The position numbers and the translations under genes are program-made. This document shows positions 25,355 through 38,489 of a stretch of DNA of 64,000 nucleotides, piece by piece. This DNA is from Geotalea sp. SG265 (GTDB taxonomy: Bacteria; Desulfobacterota; Desulfuromonadia; Geobacterales; Geobacteraceae): assembly GCF_022808985.1 (NCBI RefSeq), contig NZ_JAKZFT010000014.1, positions 1 to 64,000 of the forward strand. Direction: 5' to 3'. The notes below the pieces were generated by a model. It searched no databases, was not told the DNA's origin, and saw nothing but the letters and a program-made list of their open reading frames with translations. The first letter of the stretch is position 1. Every line of letters starts with the position of its first letter.

Positions 25355-27661
25355 TTAGAAAAAGCTACCTATGGAAAATTCCAGCTTGCCGCTGGCACTG
25401 TCGATACCGGTGCGGGGATTGATCGGGATGCCGTATTCAAGACGGAGGGGCCCGATGGGCGAGAACCAGCGGATGCCGGCGCCGTAACTGGTCTGGAAGC
25501 GGCTGCCCAAATCGCCGAGGCCGGCATAGGAATTGCCCGCATCGAAGAAGACAACCCCTTTCAGCCCCACATCCTTCAAGAGGGGAAACTGGTATTCGGC
25601 ATTGAAGAAAAGTTCCGTGTCCCCTCCCAGGTAGACCTTTCCGTTGGTGGTCTCGACGATTTTGAAGGGGCTGACGGTCCTGCTGCTGTAGCCGCGCAGG
25701 GTATTGATCCCTCCCAGGTAGAACTTTTCGTCGATGGGAACCTCTTTGCCCACACTCTGGATATAGCCGAAGGTGCCGCGCAGGGAAAAGACCGTGCCCA
25801 GGCCCACCGGATAGTAGAGGGCGTTCTCGCTGATATAGCGGGCGAAGCGGTTGGTGCCGCCCAATCCGGCGAATTCAACAGAGACGGTATTCATCATCCC
25901 CCGGGAAGGATCCAGGCGGTAATCGGTGGTATTGCTGGTGAGACTTGCCGTTATGGAACTGGTGGTGCCGGTGGTCTCGGTGGTGACGGAACCATTCTTG
26001 ATACTTTCCAGCAGAGAAGCAGATTCGTTATAGATATCCTTCTGCTCATATTTATATATCCAGAAGGTGCTCAGGGTATCGCTCAGGAGATAGCCCGCCT
26101 TGATGTCACCGCCGGTAACCCGCCGGGAAAAGTCCGTATAGTCGCGCTCGGTGCGATAAATGTCCGCCCCCACGGTCCACTTGGTGTCGAGGAAATAGGG
26201 GTCGGTCAATCCCACGTTGTAGGTCTGGGACTTTGCCCCCAATGAAGCGGACAGTGTCGCCTTTAGTCCGAGCCCAAGGAAGTTCGCCTGCTGCACGGAC
26301 CCCTGGCCGATGATCCCGTCGAGAGAGCTGTAGCCCGCGCCGATGCTGAAAGTGCCGGTTGCTTTTTCCTTCACGTCCACATTCAGGTCAAGCTTGTTGT
26401 CGGCGCTTCCCTTGGCCGTGACCAGATTGGCCTCCTCGAAGAAGCCCAGGTTCATCAGGTTCTGCTTGCTCCGCTTCAGAGGGGTCGCTCCATATAGATC
26501 CCCTTCGGCAAGTTTCAGCTCCCGCCGAATGACCTTGTCGCGGGTCTTGGTGTTGCCGCTGATATTGATGCGGTCGATATGGACCTTTTCTCCCTTTTCC
26601 ATGTCGAAGGTGATGTCGATGATCCGGGCCTCGGGGTTCACTTTGGTCAGGGGGGTGATGTTGGCAAAGGCATAGCCCTTGTCTGCGTAAAAATCGGTCA
26701 GGGTGAAGACATCGGTCCGCAGGGTACTGCGGTTGAAGACCTCGCCGTTTTTGATCTTGATCATCTTGGATAAGGCCTCCTGGGTGTCAAGCATGTCCCC
26801 CTTGAAGCCGATGGTCCCCACCTTGTACTGGTCCCCTTCGGTGATGCCGATCAGTACTTCGAGGCCGCTTTTATCCTCCAGAACCCGGACCGTCGGTTCA
26901 CCGACCTTGACATTGATATACCCATCGTTGAAGTAAAGATCGGCAATGAGGTTGACATCGTTTTTCAGCACCTCTTCCTTGTAGGTGCCGGCGCCGGTCA
27001 GCCAGGAAAACATCCATTTCTCGGATGTCTCCATGGCCTTTTTCAGGCGCCTGTCCTTGAACGCCTTGTTCCCCTCGAAGCGGATGGTCTCGATGAGGAC
27101 TTTTTTCCCTTCGGTTATTTTAAGAACGATCCGCACTTCCGCGGCAGAACGTTTCTCGATGCTGCTGTCTATTTCAGCCAGGTAATACCCTTCATCGGCG
27201 TAAAGTTTTTTTACCTTCCTGATGCTCTTGGTCAGATCCTTGGGAGAAAAGATGGTGTTCTGCTTTATTTCAAGGGCTTCCTTGATCTTTTCCAGTGAGA
27301 GTTCCTTGTTTCCTTCGATCTTTATCTCGCGCACCACCGGTTTTTCCGTCACCTGGTAGGTGAGGACCGCCCCGGTGTCGGTCTTGTCCAACGTTGCCTG
27401 CACATCCTCGAAATAGCCCAGCTTGAAGATAGCGCGCACATCGCTATCCACCTGGTCGGCAAAAAGGGTGTCCCCCTCCTTCAACTTAATGACCTTCTGG
27501 ATGGCGGCAGATTCGATCCTGCGGTTTCCCTTGATCTGAAGCTTTGCGATCTTCTCCCCATCGGCGAAGGCAGCTCCGGAGAAGATGACCGTCATCGTCA
27601 CAACGAAAGCAAATATATTGATTATGCGTAGCAAGCTTCCCCCGGATAAAAATCTGTTCAC
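25355..27661 (-). CDS. bamA: Outer membrane protein assembly factor BamA
   Basis: The central Omp85 component of the BAM complex, which folds beta-barrel proteins into the outer membrane. The 768-residue precursor has a signal peptide (to about residue 33), five POTRA domains (about 36-430; the first begins KIAKLQIKGNRRIESAAI) and a C-terminal 16-strand barrel with LGGINTLRGYSSRTVSPF as the conserved lid/loop motif and a terminal Phe. The start is uncertain: GTG 27661 lacks a ribosome-binding site, while TTG 27634 follows GGGGGA and would shorten the signal peptide. It lies between lolD and skp. Confidence 0.94.
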   Translation of the reverse strand: MNRFLSGGSLLRIINIFAFVVTMTVIFSGAAFADGEKIAKLQIKGNRRIESAAIQKVIKLKEGDTLFADQVDSDVRAIFKLGYFEDVQATLDKTDTGAVLTYQVTEKPVVREIKIEGNKELSLEKIKEALEIKQNTIFSPKDLTKSIRKVKKLYADEGYYLAEIDSSIEKRSAAEVRIVLKITEGKKVLIETIRFEGNKAFKDRRLKKAMETSEKWMFSWLTGAGTYKEEVLKNDVNLIADLYFNDGYINVKVGEPTVRVLEDKSGLEVLIGITEGDQYKVGTIGFKGDMLDTQEALSKMIKIKNGEVFNRSTLRTDVFTLTDFYADKGYAFANITPLTKVNPEARIIDITFDMEKGEKVHIDRINISGNTKTRDKVIRRELKLAEGDLYGATPLKRSKQNLMNLGFFEEANLVTAKGSADNKLDLNVDVKEKATGTFSIGAGYSSLDGIIGQGSVQQANFLGLGLKATLSASLGAKSQTYNVGLTDPYFLDTKWTVGADIYRTERDYTDFSRRVTGGDIKAGYLLSDTLSTFWIYKYEQKDIYNESASLLESIKNGSVTTETTGTTSSITASLTSNTTDYRLDPSRGMMNTVSVEFAGLGGTNRFARYISENALYYPVGLGTVFSLRGTFGYIQSVGKEVPIDEKFYLGGINTLRGYSSRTVSPFKIVETTNGKVYLGGDTELFFNAEYQFPLLKDVGLKGVVFFDAGNSYAGLGDLGSRFQTSYGAGIRWFSPIGPLRLEYGIPINPRTGIDSASGKLEFSIGSFF

Positions 27662-27684
27662 TGGTTGAAGAAATCTGGCACCGA

Positions 27685-28353
27685 TCAGCTCAGTCTGCCA
27701 TCCACCATGCGGATGGTCCTGGCCATCTTGGCCGCCAGTTTTTCGTTATGGGTGACGATGATCAGGGTCAATCCCCTTTTGGCATGAATATCCATGAGGA
27801 GGTCATGGACCTCGTCACTGGTTTTCATATCCAGGTTTCCGGTCGGTTCATCGGCCAGGAGCAGTTTGGGCGAACGAACCAGGGCACGGGCGATGGCCAC
27901 CCGCTGCTGCTCACCGCCGGAAAGCTCGCCCGGCTTGTGGGTCAAGCGATGGGACAAGCCCACATCCCGCAAAAGCCCGGCAGCTATAGGTTCAGCATCC
28001 CTGCGTCTGGTGCCGCCGATTAAAAGCGGCATCATGGCATTCTCCAAAGCGGTGAATTCCGGCAGCAGGTGGTGAAACTGGAAAACGAAGCCTATGGAGA
28101 GGTTCCTGAATGCGGCAAGGGCGGCTCCCCCCAGCTTGAAAACCTCCTCACCGTCGAACCTGACCACCCCGGAGGTGGGGGTGTCGATGGTGCCGAGCAC
28201 GTGCATCAGAGTGCTTTTGCCGGCACCCGAAGCACCCACCAGGGCAATGGTCTCACCTGTGGCCACATCCAGGTCGATGCCCTTCAGCACCTCGACCTTT
28301 GACCCGTTGCCGTAAGATTTATAAAGGTCGCGGACCTCCAGTAGGTTACTCAT
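27685..28353 (-). CDS. lolD: Lipoprotein-releasing system ATPase LolD
   Basis: The ATPase of the LolCDE transporter, which extracts outer-membrane lipoproteins from the inner membrane. The 222-residue protein has Walker [33 protein letters not shown] typical of LolD/FtsE, signature [15 protein letters not shown] and Walker [13 protein letters not shown]. The ATG at 28353 overlaps the lolC/E stop by 8 bases; the longer frame lies inside that gene. The many lipoproteins in the cytochrome region would be clients. Confidence 0.95.
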   Translation of the reverse strand: MSNLLEVRDLYKSYGNGSKVEVLKGIDLDVATGETIALVGASGAGKSTLMHVLGTIDTPTSGVVRFDGEEVFKLGGAALAAFRNLSIGFVFQFHHLLPEFTALENAMMPLLIGGTRRRDAEPIAAGLLRDVGLSHRLTHKPGELSGGEQQRVAIARALVRSPKLLLADEPTGNLDMKTSDEVHDLLMDIHAKRGLTLIIVTHNEKLAAKMARTIRMVDGRLS

Positions 28354-29620
28354 AGCGCAGTGCCTCGGCCGGAGAGAGTCGCGATGCCTGCCACGACGGA
28401 TAAAGGGTCGCGACGAACGAAATGACGATGGCAGTAACGGAAATGAGGATGACATCCGAAGGAATGACCAGGGACGGAAAGCGGTCGAGATAATAGATGT
28501 CCTTGCTGAAGAGCTGGAAACCGGTGACTCTCTGTACCGCGTTGACGATCGGCTCCAGGTTCAGCGCCACGACAAGGCCTCCGAGCACGCCGATAGCCGT
28601 ACCGAAAATGCCGATAATGAGCCCTTCGAAGACGAAAATGCGCATGACGCTTCTGCTGGTCGCCCCCATGGACTTGAGAATGGCGATATCCCGGGTCTTC
28701 TCCATGACCACCATAAAGAGGGTCGAAGCGATGCCGAAGGCGGCCACCAGGACGATCAGGGTCAGGATGATGAACATGACCACCTTTTCCGTCCTCAAGG
28801 CAAAGAGAATGTTCTTGTTCATCTGCATCCAGTCACGGGCGAAATAGGGGAAGCCCAGCTCACGGTTGATCCTGCGCGTGATTTCTCCGGTCTTGTAGAC
28901 ATCGGCCACCTTCAGCTGAATGCCGGTGACTGCCGATCCCATACCGAGAAAATCCTGCGCTTCGCCGAGCCCCACGTAGGCCAGGGTCGAATCGTACTCG
29001 AACATGCCGGTATTGAAGATGCCAACAAGGCGGAACCGCTTCATCTTCGGCATCATTCCGAATGGAGTGATGTTGCCCATGGGAGAAACCACATTGACGC
29101 TGTCCCCCAGGTAGAGGTTGAGGTTCTTCGCCAGTTCCTTGCCGATGACCAGCCCGGGCAGTGGCGGCTCGTTCCCCTTGAGCGGTACCGGCGTCCGGCG
29201 GTCAAGATCCGCCAGGGCTCCCTCTACCACCGCCTTATGCAGGTTCGTTACCTGGGCGTCGGTCTTGGTGTCTATCCCGCGCAAAACCACACCGGAGACG
29301 TTCTTGCCGGTGGAAAGCATCACCTGGCTGTAGATGAACGGGGTAGCGGCAACCACGCCGGGGAATTTCTTCAACCGCGCCATCAGCTGTGCATGGTCTT
29401 CGATCCCCTCGCCGCTTTTCAGGACGACGATATGGGCATTGGTGCCGAGAATCTTCTCTTTCAGGTCTTCCTCGAAGCCGGTCATGACGGCCAGGACGAT
29501 GATCAGCGCCATCACCCCCAATGCCACGCCGGCAACGGAAATAAGCGTGATCAGCGAAATGAAGGTCGCCTTGCGCTTGGCCTTGAGATAGCGGAGGCCG
29601 ATGAAGAGTTCAAAAGGCAT
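28346..29620 (-). CDS. lolC: Lipoprotein-releasing system permease LolC/LolE
   Basis: An integral membrane component of the Lol transporter, 424 residues. It begins [20 protein letters not shown], the family signature, followed by the first membrane helix (about residues 22-48), a large periplasmic domain (about 50-280) and three C-terminal helices (about 285-410) with [19 protein letters not shown]. Only one permease gene is present, so it may work as a homodimer (LolF-type) rather than a LolC/LolE pair; that is inference. It lies between lysS and lolD. Confidence 0.93.
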   Translation of the reverse strand: MPFELFIGLRYLKAKRKATFISLITLISVAGVALGVMALIIVLAVMTGFEEDLKEKILGTNAHIVVLKSGEGIEDHAQLMARLKKFPGVVAATPFIYSQVMLSTGKNVSGVVLRGIDTKTDAQVTNLHKAVVEGALADLDRRTPVPLKGNEPPLPGLVIGKELAKNLNLYLGDSVNVVSPMGNITPFGMMPKMKRFRLVGIFNTGMFEYDSTLAYVGLGEAQDFLGMGSAVTGIQLKVADVYKTGEITRRINRELGFPYFARDWMQMNKNILFALRTEKVVMFIILTLIVLVAAFGIASTLFMVVMEKTRDIAILKSMGATSRSVMRIFVFEGLIIGIFGTAIGVLGGLVVALNLEPIVNAVQRVTGFQLFSKDIYYLDRFPSLVIPSDVILISVTAIVISFVATLYPSWQASRLSPAEALRYE

Positions 29621-29660
29621 TTCGGTATATGTCCTTAAAGACGGATGAAAGAATCCATCA

Positions 29661-31145
<1,485 letters not shown>

Positions 31146-31195
31146 GTTTCTGCCTTTCATGAAAAAAGCTTTGTTGTCCATTTTCCAAACCGACA

Positions 31196-31224
31196 AATTA
31201 ACGTATTTGCTCGCTCTTAGTCAA
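31196..31224 (-). promoter_or_regulatory. Putative sigma-70 promoter for lysS and the envelope operon
   Basis: On the minus strand a TTGACT -35 (31224-31219) and TTAATT -10 (31201-31196) are separated by 17 bases. Expected transcription start is near 31189, giving a leader of about 45 bases to the GTG start of lysS. Confidence 0.55.
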
Positions 31225-31279
31225 GGAAAAAGCCGGCGGAACAGTCAGCATAAATGTGCGTCATGTGGGCAAAGAGATG

Positions 31280-31309
31280 TTGACAGGCACAATAAAGCCC
31301 GTGTAAAAA
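31280..31309 (+). promoter_or_regulatory. Putative sigma-70 promoter for the ABC-F gene
   Basis: TTGACA at 31280-31285, 18-base spacer, TAAAAA at 31304-31309, in the divergent gap with lysS. Transcription would start near 31316, just before the mini-ORF at 31324. Confidence 0.6.
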
Positions 31310-31323
31310 TGAGGCCATTAATT

Positions 31324-31338
31324 ATGAGGAGGTTGTAA
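31324..31338 (+). promoter_or_regulatory. Four-codon leader ORF (Met-Arg-Arg-Leu) before the ABC-F gene
   Basis: ATG AGG AGG TTG TAA, ending 10 bases before the ABC-F ATG. GAGG lies 9 bases upstream. The two AGG arginine codons also form a perfect Shine-Dalgarno core, but it is 16 bases from the ABC-F start, too far for a normal one. It may be a translated leader or a chance arrangement. Confidence 0.35.
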
Positions 31339-31348
31339 AGAAAATCCT

Positions 31349-33028
<1,680 letters not shown>

Positions 33029-33030
33029 CG

Positions 33031-33064
33031 AAAAAAGGCCATCGGAAACGGTGGCCTTTTTTTA
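33031..33064 (+). terminator. Bidirectional rho-independent terminator
   Basis: Stem AAAAAAGGCCA (33031-33041) pairs with TGGCCTTTTTT (33052-33062) around a 10-base loop. It ends the ABC-F gene on the plus strand and, having A-runs on the other side, could also serve the convergent gene at 33084. Confidence 0.9.
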
Positions 33065-33083
33065 TGGCATGTCAGGATATCAT

Positions 33084-33944
33084 CTAAAGTTTTTCTACCT
33101 TATACCCCTTCTTCTTTAGCGCCTCGATTATCCCGTCCGGACCCACCAGATGGCCGACACCGACCAGGATGAACTCGGTCTTCGGCGTTTTGCCATAGGC
33201 GTCGATCAGGGGGAGCCAGTTAAGATTTCGATCGGTGATCAGTTTCTTGTAGAGCTTCGGTTGCCGCGATTTGATGTCTGCAACCATCAACTCGTCCAGT
33301 TTCTTCACGTCCCCAGTGCGCCATGCATCGGCAAGCGACCCTAACTGCCCCTCCATGGTTTTCATATCACTCAGGGAATGACGAACAAAGTCGTCTTCAT
33401 TGCCGTCGGCCATGGTAGTGAGAAATTCTATCTGCTCATCGACGATCTCAAGCCCCTCCACAGGCTTCTTGTCCTTCACGGCCTGTCCGTAGAAATACTG
33501 GTCCACCCCCTGCTCGGTAGCCCCCTTTTTCTTCAGCTCCAGGACCGTCAGGGTCACCATGACCATCGACGGTTTGAACCGGCTCAACGCCTGCAGCGGT
33601 ATGCCGTCTGCCTGGCAGAAGGCGCTCAGTTCCCCGTATACCGGGGAGGACAGGTGTTTATCGAGAGTGCTCCCATCGGTATAGAGAGCCTTTGCCAGTA
33701 ACTTCTGCTGCACTGCAGGCTCCAGTAGTCCGGCGATATCCGTTTCGAAGACCAGCAGATCCGAGGCATTGTAAGCCTTCTCGAATTCGGTGGGCAAAGG
33801 ATAGTCGGACTCACGCAGGATGTGACAGGTGCCACCTAGGTAAATGGTGGAGCCTCTCTTCTGCGCCTTCCAGACGGATGACTCGGCAAAAGCTCCGGTA
33901 CAGACAGAGAAGCAAAGGAGTATCCCCAGTATGAGTCTTTTCAT
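33084..33944 (-). CDS. TraB/GumN-family protein with signal peptide
   Basis: A precursor of about 286 residues with a Sec signal peptide (MKRLILGILLCFSVCTGAFA). The mature part has the two paired GX2H motifs of the TraB/GumN superfamily: YLGGTCHILRESDYPLP near the N-terminus and VGVGHLVGPDGIIEALKKKG near the C-terminus, both linked to a possible metal-dependent protease-like (Tiki) active site. The substrate in bacteria is not known. ATG 33944, the second of two adjacent ATGs, has GGAGGG 4-5 bases upstream. It stands alone between terminators. Confidence 0.88.
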   Translation of the reverse strand: MKRLILGILLCFSVCTGAFAESSVWKAQKRGSTIYLGGTCHILRESDYPLPTEFEKAYNASDLLVFETDIAGLLEPAVQQKLLAKALYTDGSTLDKHLSSPVYGELSAFCQADGIPLQALSRFKPSMVMVTLTVLELKKKGATEQGVDQYFYGQAVKDKKPVEGLEIVDEQIEFLTTMADGNEDDFVRHSLSDMKTMEGQLGSLADAWRTGDVKKLDELMVADIKSRQPKLYKKLITDRNLNWLPLIDAYGKTPKTEFILVGVGHLVGPDGIIEALKKKGYKVEKL

Positions 33945-33958
33945 CATACCCTCCATGC

Positions 33959-33996
33959 AAAAAAGCCCGCTGAACCGGTTGCGGTTGAGCGGGCTT
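33959..33996 (-). terminator. Rho-independent terminator of hisG
   Basis: Stem AAGCCCGCT/AGCGGGCTT (plus-strand 33963-33971 and 33988-33996); on the minus strand it is followed by a run of T (33964-33959). It lies 16 bases past the hisG stop. Confidence 0.88.
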
Positions 33997-34011
33997 GGTA
34001 CCATCCGTCCC

Positions 34012-34887
34012 TCAGATAATCTTGTTCAGCGGATACTCCACAATTCCCTCAGCACCAAGCTTCAACAGTGCCGGGACGATAGACCTGACTTCTTTCTCAT
34101 TCAAGATGCTCTCGATGGAGACCCAGTCGGAGTTGTAGAGGTGGGACACCGTCGGCGCTTTCTGGCTGGGCAGGACCTTGGTGATGGCCTCAACCTGGCT
34201 GCCTGGAGCATTCATCTTCAGCCCCACCATTCCCTCGGCTGCCAGGGCCGATTTGAGCAGGGTGGCGATTGTTTCGATCTTGTCACGTTTCCAGGGGTCT
34301 TCCCACGACTTGCGGTTGGCGATCATCACCGGCACCGATTCCATGAGGTCGCAGACTATGCGCAGGTTGTTGGCGCGGATGGTGGAGCCGGTCTCCGTCA
34401 CCTCAACGATGGCGTCGCAGAGGCCGTCCACCACCTTGGCTTCCGTTGCCCCCCAGGAAAATTCCACCGTCACCGGAATATTTCTTTCCGCAAAGTAGCG
34501 CTTGGTAAACCCGACCAGTTCCGTGGAGATGGTTGCTCCGGCCAAATCTTCCGGCTTCTGCACCTTGGAATCCTGGGCCACCACCAGTACCCAGCGCACC
34601 GGGCGGCGGGAGACCTTGGAATAAACCATCTCACAAACTTCCACCACGTCCGAGTCGTTCTCCCGGACCCAGTCGCGGCCGGCAATACCCACGTCGATGG
34701 TGCCGCGCTCCACATACTTGCCCATTTCTTGGGGGCGGATCAGCTTGCAGTTGAGCTCTGAGTCATCAACGCCGGGAAAATAGCTGCGCGAGGAGATGGA
34801 AATCTTCCAGCCCGCCTTGGCAAAAAGATCGACGGTGGCGTCTTCCAAGCTACCCTTGGGAATACCGAATTTCAATACATCAGACAT
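34012..34887 (-). CDS. hisG: ATP phosphoribosyltransferase, long form
   Basis: First histidine-pathway enzyme: ATP + PRPP to phosphoribosyl-ATP. The 291-residue protein has the type 2 periplasmic-binding-like catalytic domain ([46 protein letters not shown]) and a C-terminal ACT-like regulatory domain (about 215-291). It is therefore the long, histidine-inhibited form needing no HisZ. It is separated by 121 bases from hisI. Confidence 0.94.
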   Translation of the reverse strand: MSDVLKFGIPKGSLEDATVDLFAKAGWKISISSRSYFPGVDDSELNCKLIRPQEMGKYVERGTIDVGIAGRDWVRENDSDVVEVCEMVYSKVSRRPVRWVLVVAQDSKVQKPEDLAGATISTELVGFTKRYFAERNIPVTVEFSWGATEAKVVDGLCDAIVEVTETGSTIRANNLRIVCDLMESVPVMIANRKSWEDPWKRDKIETIATLLKSALAAEGMVGLKMNAPGSQVEAITKVLPSQKAPTVSHLYNSDWVSIESILNEKEVRSIVPALLKLGAEGIVEYPLNKII

Positions 34888-34932
34888 TTATATAGCCTTT
34901 CTCGATTGAATTTTGGTTTTACCAACCCTTCT

Positions 34933-34946
34933 CCTCACCCCTCACC
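34933..34946 (+). repeat. Two CCTCACC heptamers between hisI and hisG
   Basis: Two in-register CCTCACC units in the hisI-hisG gap, a short member of the CCTCACT family. Too short to be certain on its own. Confidence 0.4.
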
Positions 34947-35008
34947 ATGACCATCTCCTTTCGGCCTGCGGGCCCTCGGGAGAGGGAATGTAGGCAGAAA
35001 AGGCGGAT

Positions 35009-35389
35009 TCATCCTTTTTTATATACTTCATTTGGGTCGAACAATGGATTCGAATGCTCCACCCACTCATCATTCTCCCATCTCCGGTAGAAGCAACTCC
35101 TGTTGCCGGTGTGGCAGGCGGCAGGGCCGTTCTGCTTCACCTTGATGACGACGGTGTCGGCGTCGCAGTCGGTGAGAACTTCCATGACTTCCTGGGTGTT
35201 GCCCGACTCCTCCCCTTTCATCCAGTACTTGTTGCGGGTGCGGCTGAAGAACCATGTCTTGCCGTCCTTGAGGGTCAAGTCCAGGGTTTTCTGATCCATA
35301 AAGGCCACCATCAGCACTTCCCCCGACTGATAATCCTGGATTACCGCAGGAATCAGCCCCCCCATCTTCTCGAAATCGATCTTGATCAT
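35009..35389 (-). CDS. hisI: Phosphoribosyl-AMP cyclohydrolase
   Basis: Third histidine-pathway step: opens the adenine ring of phosphoribosyl-AMP. The 126-residue monofunctional enzyme has the metal-site motifs FFSRTRNKYWMKGEESGNTQ, the DCDADTVVIKV aspartates and AACHTGNRSCFYRRW. The ATG at 35389 has GGAAGG 8 bases upstream. No HisE (pyrophosphohydrolase) domain is attached. Confidence 0.95.
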   Translation of the reverse strand: MIKIDFEKMGGLIPAVIQDYQSGEVLMVAFMDQKTLDLTLKDGKTWFFSRTRNKYWMKGEESGNTQEVMEVLTDCDADTVVIKVKQNGPAACHTGNRSCFYRRWENDEWVEHSNPLFDPNEVYKKG

Positions 35390-35472
35390 GAATACATCCT
35401 TCCTTGGTCTTACTTCTGAAAAAGTACTTTCTAATACACCGGCGGCACTCCGCGTGTCAACCATTATGCAGC

Positions 35473-36273
35473 TCAGGGGCACCGGCCTGCACCATAAATG
35501 ACCTCGTAGGTGGCAGGGATACCATCGGTAGTTCCATACTTCTCCTGGTAAATGTCCATCATTGCCAGCATGCGTTTGCGACCGTAGAGACCTGCTGAGG
35601 CCCTTGGCGAAGCATTTCCTGCGCCAATTTTTTTAAGAGATTTCAGCAGAGCCGGGACATCTGCATGAAGTTCCACCTCCAGCGTCGATTCCACCCGCCA
35701 CTGGTCGAACCCGGCACCAGCCAGTGCCGCTTCGACCCGGGAAGGGGGAAAAAAACGGTGGGTTATATCCTCCACCTCCCCTTCCCGCTTCAGGGCCTGA
35801 TAATGGGCATCCTTCAGCTCAAAAAGGGTTCGTTCGCCGAAAAGGGCGAAGAGAAAGATCCCCCCCGGAGCCAGAACCCGGCGTGCCTCGGCAAAGGCAT
35901 GATCGAGGGCAGGGAGCCATTGATAGGTAGAGGTGGAAGTGACCAGGTTGAAGGCACCGTCGATGAAGGGGAGCGACTCCGCATCGGCGGTGACAAAGGC
36001 CCCTGCGGCCAGATGGGCGCCGGCAGTGATGCACATGCCCAGAGCCAGGTCCGCGCCGAAGAGCTGGGCCTCCGGGTGGAGACGATGCAGCTCGGCCAGG
36101 AGCTTTCCGGTGCCGCACCCGACATCGAGGATCCTGCCGGGAGTGCCGACCTCCTTCCGCACCTGATCCAGAAGATTTGCCACCACCCGCTTCTGCACCC
36201 TGGCGTACTGGTCATAGGTTTTCGCCTGGCGATGGAAGGAGCCTTTTACCTTCTCCCGATCAATGCCCCCCAT
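35473..36273 (-). CDS. bioC: Malonyl-ACP O-methyltransferase BioC
   Basis: Methylates malonyl-ACP so that the fatty acid machinery can build pimeloyl-ACP for biotin. The 266-residue SAM-dependent methyltransferase starts IDREKVKGSFHRQAKTYDQY, the typical BioC N-terminus, with the SAM loop ILDVGCGTGKLLAEL (about residue 48) and DAESLPFIDGAFNLV. It overlaps bioH by 14 bases and follows bioF-bioH, which confirms the pathway. Confidence 0.93.
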   Translation of the reverse strand: MGGIDREKVKGSFHRQAKTYDQYARVQKRVVANLLDQVRKEVGTPGRILDVGCGTGKLLAELHRLHPEAQLFGADLALGMCITAGAHLAAGAFVTADAESLPFIDGAFNLVTSTSTYQWLPALDHAFAEARRVLAPGGIFLFALFGERTLFELKDAHYQALKREGEVEDITHRFFPPSRVEAALAGAGFDQWRVESTLEVELHADVPALLKSLKKIGAGNASPRASAGLYGRKRMLAMMDIYQEKYGTTDGIPATYEVIYGAGRCP

Positions 36274-37075
36274 TGATTTCCTCCAAAAAGCCCTTGATCA
36301 GGTTGTTGAATTCCGCCGGACGGGCCAGGAACGGCGCGTGGCCCCCATCTACTATTGCCAGGCGCGCCATGGGAAGTTTTTCGGCCATGTAACGGGAGGC
36401 ATCGGTCAGACAGATGGTGTCCCTGCTGCCATGGATGAGAAGTACCGGCCGGTCTACCCCGGAAAGAATCGGCCGCAGATCGGCATCCGCCAACACCTGC
36501 AGCGCTTTCCGCGCCATCTCCGGCTCAGGGGAGCGCCCTTTCATGACCATCTCGTGAACGATGCGCTGATACTGCTCCCGGTCAGGCTCCCCTTCGGCGA
36601 ACATGCTTTTGAAGAAATCCCCCATTGTCTTCTGGTAATCCCGCCTCAGGCGGAGCCCCATCCCTTTCACCTCCACCGGCGGCAAGCCGTGGGGGAAATC
36701 GGCGACGGCGCTGAAGCGTGGCGTCCCCCCCACCAGGACCAGCCCGGCAAGGCGCGGCCGCAGGGGCTGGAAAGCCTGCAATACCACCTGCACCCCCATG
36801 GACCAGCCGACGAGGACGGCATCGTGCAGGTCCAGCCGGGTGAAAAATTCGATCAGGTCGTTGGCAAACGCTTCCAGGGTAATATTTGCCGAGGATGCGG
36901 ACTGGCCGTGGCCGCGCAGGTCCATGGCGATCAGCCGGTGACGGTCGGCCAGCTCCCGCTGAAAGTTCCAGACCATACCGGACATGGCCCAGCCGTGGAC
37001 GAAGACCAGCGGCCGCCCTTGGCCCAACTCTTCATAATGAATGGCCACGCCATCGTTTGTTTCGAAAAAAGACAT
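36260..37075 (-). CDS. bioH: Alpha/beta hydrolase, pimeloyl-ACP methyl ester esterase-like
   Basis: Predicted to remove the methyl group added by BioC, ending pimelate elongation. The 271-residue hydrolase has the oxyanion segment VFVHGWAMSGMVW, the nucleophile elbow VLVGWSMGVQ (Ser about residue 91), an Asp in LLIHGSRDTICL and a late His in VDGGHAPFLARP. The ATG at 37075 follows AGGTG. The BioH assignment rests on the position between bioF and bioC; sequence alone gives only the hydrolase fold. Confidence 0.85.
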   Translation of the reverse strand: MSFFETNDGVAIHYEELGQGRPLVFVHGWAMSGMVWNFQRELADRHRLIAMDLRGHGQSASSANITLEAFANDLIEFFTRLDLHDAVLVGWSMGVQVVLQAFQPLRPRLAGLVLVGGTPRFSAVADFPHGLPPVEVKGMGLRLRRDYQKTMGDFFKSMFAEGEPDREQYQRIVHEMVMKGRSPEPEMARKALQVLADADLRPILSGVDRPVLLIHGSRDTICLTDASRYMAEKLPMARLAIVDGGHAPFLARPAEFNNLIKGFLEEINGGH

Positions 37076-37092
37076 CTTCACACCTAAAATTA

Positions 37093-37215
37093 GAAGGCTT
37101 TTGAAAAACGTTAAGAGGATGCCGAGATGCAAGGCTTAAGCGAACGAAAAACCCGAGGCGTACCTTTTGTACGTTGAGGTTTTGAGTGAGCGGTAATGCA
37201 GCAGATTGGCACCAC
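37093..37215. repeat. Candidate dispersed intergenic repeat with internal palindrome
   Basis: The gap between bioF and bioH lacks coding signs. Its ends are partly inverted (TTTTGAAAAACGTT at 37101, GTTTTCAACAG at 37219 region), and in the middle CGTAC/GTACG pairs inside two imperfect arms, AAACCCGAGG and TTGAGGTTT (about 37149-37182). The layout resembles interspersed elements common in this bacterial group. Confidence 0.45.
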
Positions 37216-37223
37216 AATAGTTT

Positions 37224-38405
37224 TCAACAGCCTGTTACGCCGAGCTGTTTGCCCACGTGGGCAATGGCCGTTACTGCCCTGTCCACATCCGCCTCTGTGT
37301 GGGCCGCCATCAGCGTACAGCGCAGGCGACAGCTCCCAACCGGCACCGTTGGCGGTCTGATCCCCTGGACAAATATGCCCTCATCCAGCAGCCTTCTGGA
37401 AAACTCCATGGTCTCTTCCGCGCCGCCGACAAAGGCAGGCACAATCTGCGTTTCGCTTCCCATGGTATTGAAGCCTACCTTTTCAAGCCCCTCCTTGAAC
37501 TGACAGCTGTTCGCCGCCAATCGTTTTCGCAGATCGGCTCCTGTCGGCGAATCGACCACGTCGAAGGCAGCAATGGATGCAGCCAGCACCGCCGGTGGCA
37601 GAGAGGTGGAAAAGATGAAGCTGCGGGCCTTGTTCACTAGAAAATCTATTATTTCCTTAGATGCAGCGGCATAGGCGCCAAAACTCCCCAATGCCTTGCC
37701 CAGAGTTCCCATATGGATGTCGATCCGGTCCATGACCCCGCACAGCTCGGCGCTTCCCCGGCCATGCTCACCCAGGACGCCAGTGCCGTGGGCATCATCC
37801 ACCATCAGCAGCGCGCCGAATTCCTCCTTCAGGGTCACCAACCCGGCCAGTTTGGCCAGATCTCCGTCCATGCTGAAGACACCGTCGGCAACGATGAGCC
37901 GACGTCCCACTGTGCCGCGATGCTCCTCCAAAAGGCGGCGCAGGGCTTTAATATCGTTGTGGGGATAGCGAATCACCTTGGCACGGGAAAGGAGGGCTCC
38001 ATCGACGATGCTGGCATGGTTGAGGCGGTCGGAGAAGATCAGGTCTCCCCGGCCGGCAATGGCGGAGATGATGCCGGTGTTTGCGGCATAGCCGGAATTG
38101 AAGATGAGCGCCGCCTCAGTCCCTTTGAAGGCGGCAATACGCTCTTCCAGCTGCACATGGAGCTCCATGTTGCCGGAGACCAGCCGGGCGGCGCCGCTTC
38201 CCGCGCCAAACCGTTCTACGGCTTTGATGGCAGCTTCCTTGAGCTGGGGATGATCGGCCAACCCCAGGTAATTGTTGGAGCACAGCAGCAGGACCTCCCG
38301 GCCGTCCAGGATGACCCGGCTGGACTGTCCACCCTCTATCAGGCGCATGGAGCGGAATAACCCCGCTTCTCGCAATGATTCCAGTTCTTCGCCAAAGATT
38401 TGCAC
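37224..38405 (-). CDS. bioF: 8-amino-7-oxononanoate synthase
   Basis: PLP-dependent condensation of pimeloyl-ACP with L-alanine in biotin synthesis. The 393-residue alpha-oxoamine synthase has [32 protein letters not shown] and the PLP lysine in [14 protein letters not shown]. The start is GTG 38405, preceded by GAGGGAG. bioA, bioB and bioD are not in the window. Confidence 0.95.
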   Translation of the reverse strand: MQIFGEELESLREAGLFRSMRLIEGGQSSRVILDGREVLLLCSNNYLGLADHPQLKEAAIKAVERFGAGSGAARLVSGNMELHVQLEERIAAFKGTEAALIFNSGYAANTGIISAIAGRGDLIFSDRLNHASIVDGALLSRAKVIRYPHNDIKALRRLLEEHRGTVGRRLIVADGVFSMDGDLAKLAGLVTLKEEFGALLMVDDAHGTGVLGEHGRGSAELCGVMDRIDIHMGTLGKALGSFGAYAAASKEIIDFLVNKARSFIFSTSLPPAVLAASIAAFDVVDSPTGADLRKRLAANSCQFKEGLEKVGFNTMGSETQIVPAFVGGAEETMEFSRRLLDEGIFVQGIRPPTVPVGSCRLRCTLMAAHTEADVDRAVTAIAHVGKQLGVTGC

Positions 38406-38489
38406 AAAAGCACTCCCTCTTTCGGGTTAAATAGGCCCAGTTGTTTTAACATAGAGCGACGTCATCGTCAACCAACCAGGCAAATATGG

